DNA from: Acidobacteriota bacterium
GTDB lineage: Bacteria; Acidobacteriota; Blastocatellia; Pyrinomonadales; Pyrinomonadaceae
Direction: 5' to 3'
Length of the DNA stretch: 5,739 nt
Assembly: GCA_003222835.1 (NCBI GenBank)
Contig: QHXE01000457.1
Location: 1 to 5,739, forward strand
The notes below the pieces were generated by a model. It had not been told where the DNA came from. It saw only the letters and a list, made by a program, of their open reading frames with translations, and did not search any database. Within the stretch, counting starts at the first letter, position 1, and each line of letters begins with the position of its first letter. The translations under genes and the position numbers were made by a program. Below, one piece after another: positions 4,308 to 5,739 of this stretch.

Positions 4308-5739
4308 GACTTGCTCGCGTCGTCTCGAATCAATCACGCGCCATTTTGGTAATTGTCGCACTGCTTTGTGTGGCGGGGCTGTATGCCGCGTGGCAACTCC
4401 CGATTGCGGTCTTTCCACAGACGGATTTCCCGCGCATCGTGATCATCGTCGATAACGGCGAAGCGCCGGCAACGCAGACGTTGGTCTCGGTCACAAAGCC
4501 AGTTGAAGAAGCGATGAACGGCATTCCCGGCATCGCGCGGATTAAATCGAAGACTGCGCGCGGTTCATCTGAAATAAGTTTGTTCTTTGATTGGAATGTC
4601 GATATCCGCCAGGAGCTGCAACTGGTCCAGGCGCGTCTTTCGCAAGTTTCATCGACGCTGCCCGCGACGGCCCGGATACGTAATGTCGAGCGGCTCACCT
4701 TCGCCGTTTTTCCCGTCACCGGTTATAGCTTGACATCAGACACACGCGACCAGGGCAGCTTGCACGACGTCGCCAACTACATCATTCGTCCGCGGCTGAC
4801 TCGTTTGCCGGGCATCGCCACGGTGGGAATTGCCGGCGGAAAGACGCGCGAGTTTCATGTCGTAATCGATCCCGATCGCCTGGTCGCCCACAACGTTTCG
4901 GCCCAACAGGTCGTCGACGCTGTTCACAGTTCCAACATCATTGAATCGCCCGGATTGATCGAAGAAAACCATCAGCTTGAACTTGCGCTGATTAGCGGCC
5001 AAGCCAAAAAGCCCGAAGAGCTTAATAGCATCGTCGTCGCTACCGTCAACAATGCGCCCGTCTTACTGTCCGACGTGGCGACGGTCGGCGCGGGTGTCGA
5101 GCCGCAATACACGATGGTGACGGCCGATGGACACCGGGCCGTGCTGGTCAACATCAACCGCCAACCCGACGCCAACATTGTCGCCGTAGTCGATGAAGTT
5201 AAGGCCGAGTTGGCCGCAATGCGCAACGACATTCCCAAAGACGTGCGCATTGCTCCGTATTACGATCAGTCGCTGCTGGTGCGTGAATCGATTAACTCGG
5301 TGCGCGACGCGATCATTATCGGCCTGCTGTTTTCGATCGGGATTCTTTATGCATTCCTGCGCAACTGGGGCACGACGCTGGTCGCGATTCTCGTGATTCC
5401 GGTAACCGTGCTGATCACGTTCGTCGCGATGTGGCTGGCGCGTTTGAGCTTCGATCTGATGACGTTGGGCGGCGTGGCGGCGTCAATTGGACTGGTGATC
5501 GACGACGCGATCGTCGTAGTCGAGAACATCTACACGCACATGTCGCGCGGCCAGTCGCGCCGCCAAGCGGTGAGGTCGGCAATTTCCGAAATCACCGCTC
5601 CGATCATTGGTTCGACGATCACTCCGGTGGTTGTCTTTCTGCCGCTGACGCTCTTGACAGGCGTAACGGGCGTCTTCTTTCGCTCGCTGGCGCTGACGAT
5701 GGCGGTGGCCCTGCTCACGTCGCTCGCGTTAGCGCTCTT
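4304..5739 (+). CDS. RND efflux pump permease, HAE type, 3'-truncated by window edge
   Basis: This is the inner-membrane proton antiporter of the tripartite pump. 478 codons are visible without a stop; family members are about 1000-1050 residues, so about half is present. TM1 is about 13-31 (ILVIVALLCVAGLYAAW), followed by PIAVFPQTDFPRI, the usual entry into the porter domain. That periplasmic domain spans about 32-332, with PVEEAMNGIPGI and LSQVSSTLP as typical segments. TM2 is about 336-355 and TM3 about 360-382. TM4 holds GLVIDDAIVVVENI with D400 and D401, matching the proton-relay Asp pair D407/D408 of AcrB. The double Asp favours the drug/hydrophobe (HAE) class over heavy-metal pumps, which have a single Asp in DFGxxxDGAVV. 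TM5 is about 430-452, and TM6 begins near FFRSLALTMAVAL. The ATG at 4304 is the start that gives the standard short N-terminus before TM1; it lacks a Shine-Dalgarno. Substrate unknown. Confidence 0.97.
   Translation, partial: MRLARVVSNQSRAILVIVALLCVAGLYAAWQLPIAVFPQTDFPRIVIIVDNGEAPATQTLVSVTKPVEEAMNGIPGIARIKSKTARGSSEISLFFDWNVDIRQELQLVQARLSQVSSTLPATARIRNVERLTFAVFPVTGYSLTSDTRDQGSLHDVANYIIRPRLTRLPGIATVGIAGGKTREFHVVIDPDRLVAHNVSAQQVVDAVHSSNIIESPGLIEENHQLELALISGQAKKPEELNSIVVATVNNAPVLLSDVATVGAGVEPQYTMVTADGHRAVLVNINRQPDANIVAVVDEVKAELAAMRNDIPKDVRIAPYYDQSLLVRESINSVRDAIIIGLLFSIGILYAFLRNWGTTLVAILVIPVTVLITFVAMWLARLSFDLMTLGGVAASIGLVIDDAIVVVENIYTHMSRGQSRRQAVRSAISEITAPIIGSTITPVVVFLPLTLLTGVTGVFFRSLALTMAVALLTSLALAL

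Noticed and set aside
4171..4455. 94-codon plus-strand frame starting in the heptamer array
   Set aside because: It uses a UUG start inside the repeat and then runs out of frame through the N-terminus of the RND pump; Arg/Cys-rich and featureless.
4330..5718. Plus- and minus-strand frames within the pump region
   Set aside because: They are shadows of the RND pump frame, which is open from 4304 to the window end with recognisable motifs.

Overview
The window carries four same-strand protein genes of a diderm (Gram-negative-type) bacterium. Nothing fixes the taxon. The moderately high GC content, the outer-membrane-factor/adaptor/pump gene order and the AT-rich heptamer repeats between genes would suit a soil Acidobacteriota-like or related environmental lineage, but this is only an impression.

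Layout. (1) Positions 1-944: the 3' three-quarters of a major facilitator superfamily exporter (EntS/MFS_3 type), cut by the window start. (2) 945-1066: a 122-nt gap with an 8-nt direct repeat and a small hairpin abutting the next start codon. (3) 1067-2572: a TolC-family outer membrane factor with a signal peptide and an unusual proline-rich linker. (4) 2573-2725: a gap holding a nested GC-rich palindrome, a second small hairpin and a possible 13-codon ORF, bracketed by a 7-bp direct repeat. (5) 2726-4153: an inner-membrane-anchored periplasmic adaptor with a perfect TolC-docking R-x3-L-x6-S tip motif. (6) 4154-4303: a gap holding two opposed arrays of an AT-rich heptamer, bracketed by a 6-bp direct repeat and crossed by a 55-codon ORF. 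(7) 4304-5739: the first 478 codons of an RND efflux pump of the drug/hydrophobe (HAE) type, cut by the window end.

Genes 2 to 4 encode one complete tripartite efflux machine. The RND pump takes substrate from the inner membrane or periplasm using proton motive force, the adaptor bridges, and the TolC-like channel crosses the outer membrane. The upstream MFS exporter is probably a separate transport gene, though co-transcription cannot be excluded.

The most interesting signal lies between the genes. Both gaps inside the efflux operon look like small palindrome-bearing insertions flanked by short direct repeats. Deleting one repeat copy plus the interior would leave a 16-nt gap (outer membrane factor to adaptor) and a 2-nt gap (adaptor to pump), as expected of an ancestral compact operon. 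This is inference; an empty-site comparison with related genomes would decide it.
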